DNA from: Anaerolineae bacterium | Lineage (GTDB): Bacteria > Chloroflexota > Anaerolineae > JACIWR01 | Length of the DNA: 6,445 bases | Reading direction: 5' to 3' | Assembly: GCA_021162125.1 (NCBI GenBank) | Contig: JAGGZG010000349.1 | Location: forward strand, 1-6,445 | Shown: in pieces, positions 5,243 to 6,445 of the stretch | Position numbering within the stretch: position 1 is the stretch's first letter | Layout: the number at the start of each line of letters is the position of its first letter | Program-made: the position numbers and the translations under genes | The notes under the pieces: model-generated | Seen by the model: the letters and a program-made list of their open reading frames with translations, nothing else | What the model was told of the DNA's origin: nothing | Databases searched by the model: none

Positions 5243-6445
5243 AAAAACGACAGGTTTTGCTTTACGACACCACGTTGCGCGATGGGACACAGGGAGAGGA
5301 TATATCCCTGTCGGTGGAGGACAAACTGAAGATCACCCGCCTGCTGAACAGGCTGGGAGTGCACTACGTGGAAGGCGGCTGGCCGAGCTCCAACCCCAAA
5401 GATGCCGAGTACTTCCAGCGAGCGCGGGAACTGAACCTGGAGCACTCTCGGATCGCTGCCTTCGGTAGCACGTGCCACGTGGGAAACCAACCCCAGGACG
5501 ATGCTAACATTCGAGCCCTGCTGGAGGCGGAGACGCCGGTAATCACCATCGTGGGCAAGACTTGGATGCTCCACGTGCGCGACGTTCTGCGCACCACGCC
5601 GGAGGAGAACCTGCGCATCATCCGGGAGAGTCTGGCCTACTTGAAAGCCCGTGGCCGGGAGGTCATCTACGACGCGGAGCACTTCTTTAGTGGCCACAAG
5701 GCCGATCCCCACTACGCCATGTCCACACTCCGGGCCGCCGTTGAGGGAGGTGCGGACGTACTCGTGCTGTGCGATACTAACGGCGGCTCTATGCCCTGGG
5801 AGATAGAGGCCGTCGTCCGGGAGGTGCGAGCGGCCTTCCCGGACGTCCCCCTGGGTATCCATGCTCACAACGATGGGGGCCTGGCCGTAGCGAACACACT
5901 GGCGGCTGTCCGGGCGGGCGTCACCCACGTACAGGGGACGACGAACGGCTATGGAGAGCGGTGCGGCAACGCCAACCTCTGCACGCTGATCCCCAATCTG
6001 GAGTTGAAACTAGGGCTCACGGCCCTGCCTCCCGGCAAGTTGGCCCATCTGACGCGGATTGCCCGCGCGGTGGCTTCCATCACCAATCAGCCTCTCCACC
6101 GTCAGTCTCCCTATGTGGGCCAGAGCGCCTTTGCTCACAAAGGGGGCATCCACGTGGCGGCCATGCGACGCAATCCACGGAGTTACCAGCACATCGCTCC
6201 TGCCCTCGTGGGCAATCAACCGCGTGTCCTCATCTCGGAACTCGCAGGCCGGGGAAATTTGCTGAGCAAGGCAGAGGAGATGGGCATTGCGCCCGACGAG
6301 ATCAATGACCTGCAGGGAATGCTCCAGACAATCAAGCGCCTGGAACACCAGGGCTTCACCTTCGAAGGGGCCGATGCCTCGGTAGAGCTGCTGCTCCACC
6401 GCTCTCGACCGGGCTACTCCCCTCCCTTCGAGATGCTCGACTTCA
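5224..6445 (+). CDS. cimA: (R)-citramalate synthase, 3' end cut by window
   Basis: This is a DRE-TIM metallolyase-family synthase that condenses pyruvate with acetyl-CoA to (R)-citramalate, the entry to threonine-independent isoleucine synthesis. 407 residues are present with no stop, so the frame is open at the right edge. Members of this Geobacter-type family are about 520-540 aa, so the missing part is most of the C-terminal LeuA-type regulatory domain. Visible features are the catalytic YDTTLRDGTQGED (14-26) with R19 and D20, YVEGGWPSSNPKD (48-60) typical of this subfamily, YDAEHFF, LCDTNGG (182-188), metal ligands H213 and H215 in GIHAHND, GYGERCGNANL (242-252) and FAHKGGIHV (303-311). 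Unusual are FGSTCHVGN (80-88), where relatives carry FGSTRR, and KTWMLHV, where they carry KTWDFHV. The start ATG at 5224 overlaps the leuD stop. A distant Shine-Dalgarno-like GGGAAAG (5202-5208) suggests coupling. Alternatives such as 2-isopropylmalate or homocitrate synthase are less likely given the subfamily motifs. Confidence 0.9.
   Translation, partial: MSNDRLEKRQVLLYDTTLRDGTQGEDISLSVEDKLKITRLLNRLGVHYVEGGWPSSNPKDAEYFQRARELNLEHSRIAAFGSTCHVGNQPQDDANIRALLEAETPVITIVGKTWMLHVRDVLRTTPEENLRIIRESLAYLKARGREVIYDAEHFFSGHKADPHYAMSTLRAAVEGGADVLVLCDTNGGSMPWEIEAVVREVRAAFPDVPLGIHAHNDGGLAVANTLAAVRAGVTHVQGTTNGYGERCGNANLCTLIPNLELKLGLTALPPGKLAHLTRIARAVASITNQPLHRQSPYVGQSAFAHKGGIHVAAMRRNPRSYQHIAPALVGNQPRVLISELAGRGNLLSKAEEMGIAPDEINDLQGMLQTIKRLEHQGFTFEGADASVELLLHRSRPGYSPPFEMLDF

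Noticed and set aside
5194..5928. 244-codon open frame on the minus strand opposite cimA
   Set aside because: It is antisense to the conserved catalytic core of cimA, with no motif and no ribosome site considered convincing.

Overview
The window is an ordinary but well-defined stretch of amino-acid biosynthesis genes, all on the + strand. It looks bacterial: tight 4-10 nt gene overlaps, Shine-Dalgarno sites and moderately high GC. The GC-rich hairpin repeats between genes (C-run/G-run stems with changing loops, including a GCGAGCGCAGCGAAGC loop) resemble those I associate with Chloroflexota genomes. The short, archaeal-type LeuC/LeuD pair and the Geobacter-type citramalate synthase fit that phylum but are not exclusive to it, so the assignment is an inference of modest confidence.

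Layout. 1-150: GC-rich intergenic repeats, two direct-repeat units flanking two hairpins. 201-3233: methionine cluster metY-metX-metW, with metY/metX overlapping by 4 nt and metX/metW separated by 4 nt. 3234-3440: intergenic region with two perfect-stem hairpins, a stretch of weak secondary structure, and a strong Shine-Dalgarno site feeding a six-codon mini-ORF whose stop overlaps a leuC start codon (TGATG). 3441-6445: branched-chain cluster leuC-leuD-cimA, with overlaps of 10 and 4 nt; cimA runs off the right edge.

How the genes work together. MetX (probably with MetW) activates homoserine by acylation, and MetY replaces the acyl group with sulfide to give homocysteine, the direct sulfhydrylation route to methionine. 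CimA condenses pyruvate with acetyl-CoA to citramalate. LeuCD can isomerise citramalate on the threonine-independent route to 2-oxobutyrate and isoleucine, and can also isomerise isopropylmalate for leucine. The dehydrogenase LeuB that both routes need is not in the window.

I found no mobile element, CRISPR array, phage gene, RNA gene or clearly new system. The observations most worth a second look are the mini-ORF/TGATG arrangement before leuC, the hairpin repeat family around the met cluster, and a few substitutions at normally conserved positions in CimA, MetY and LeuC.
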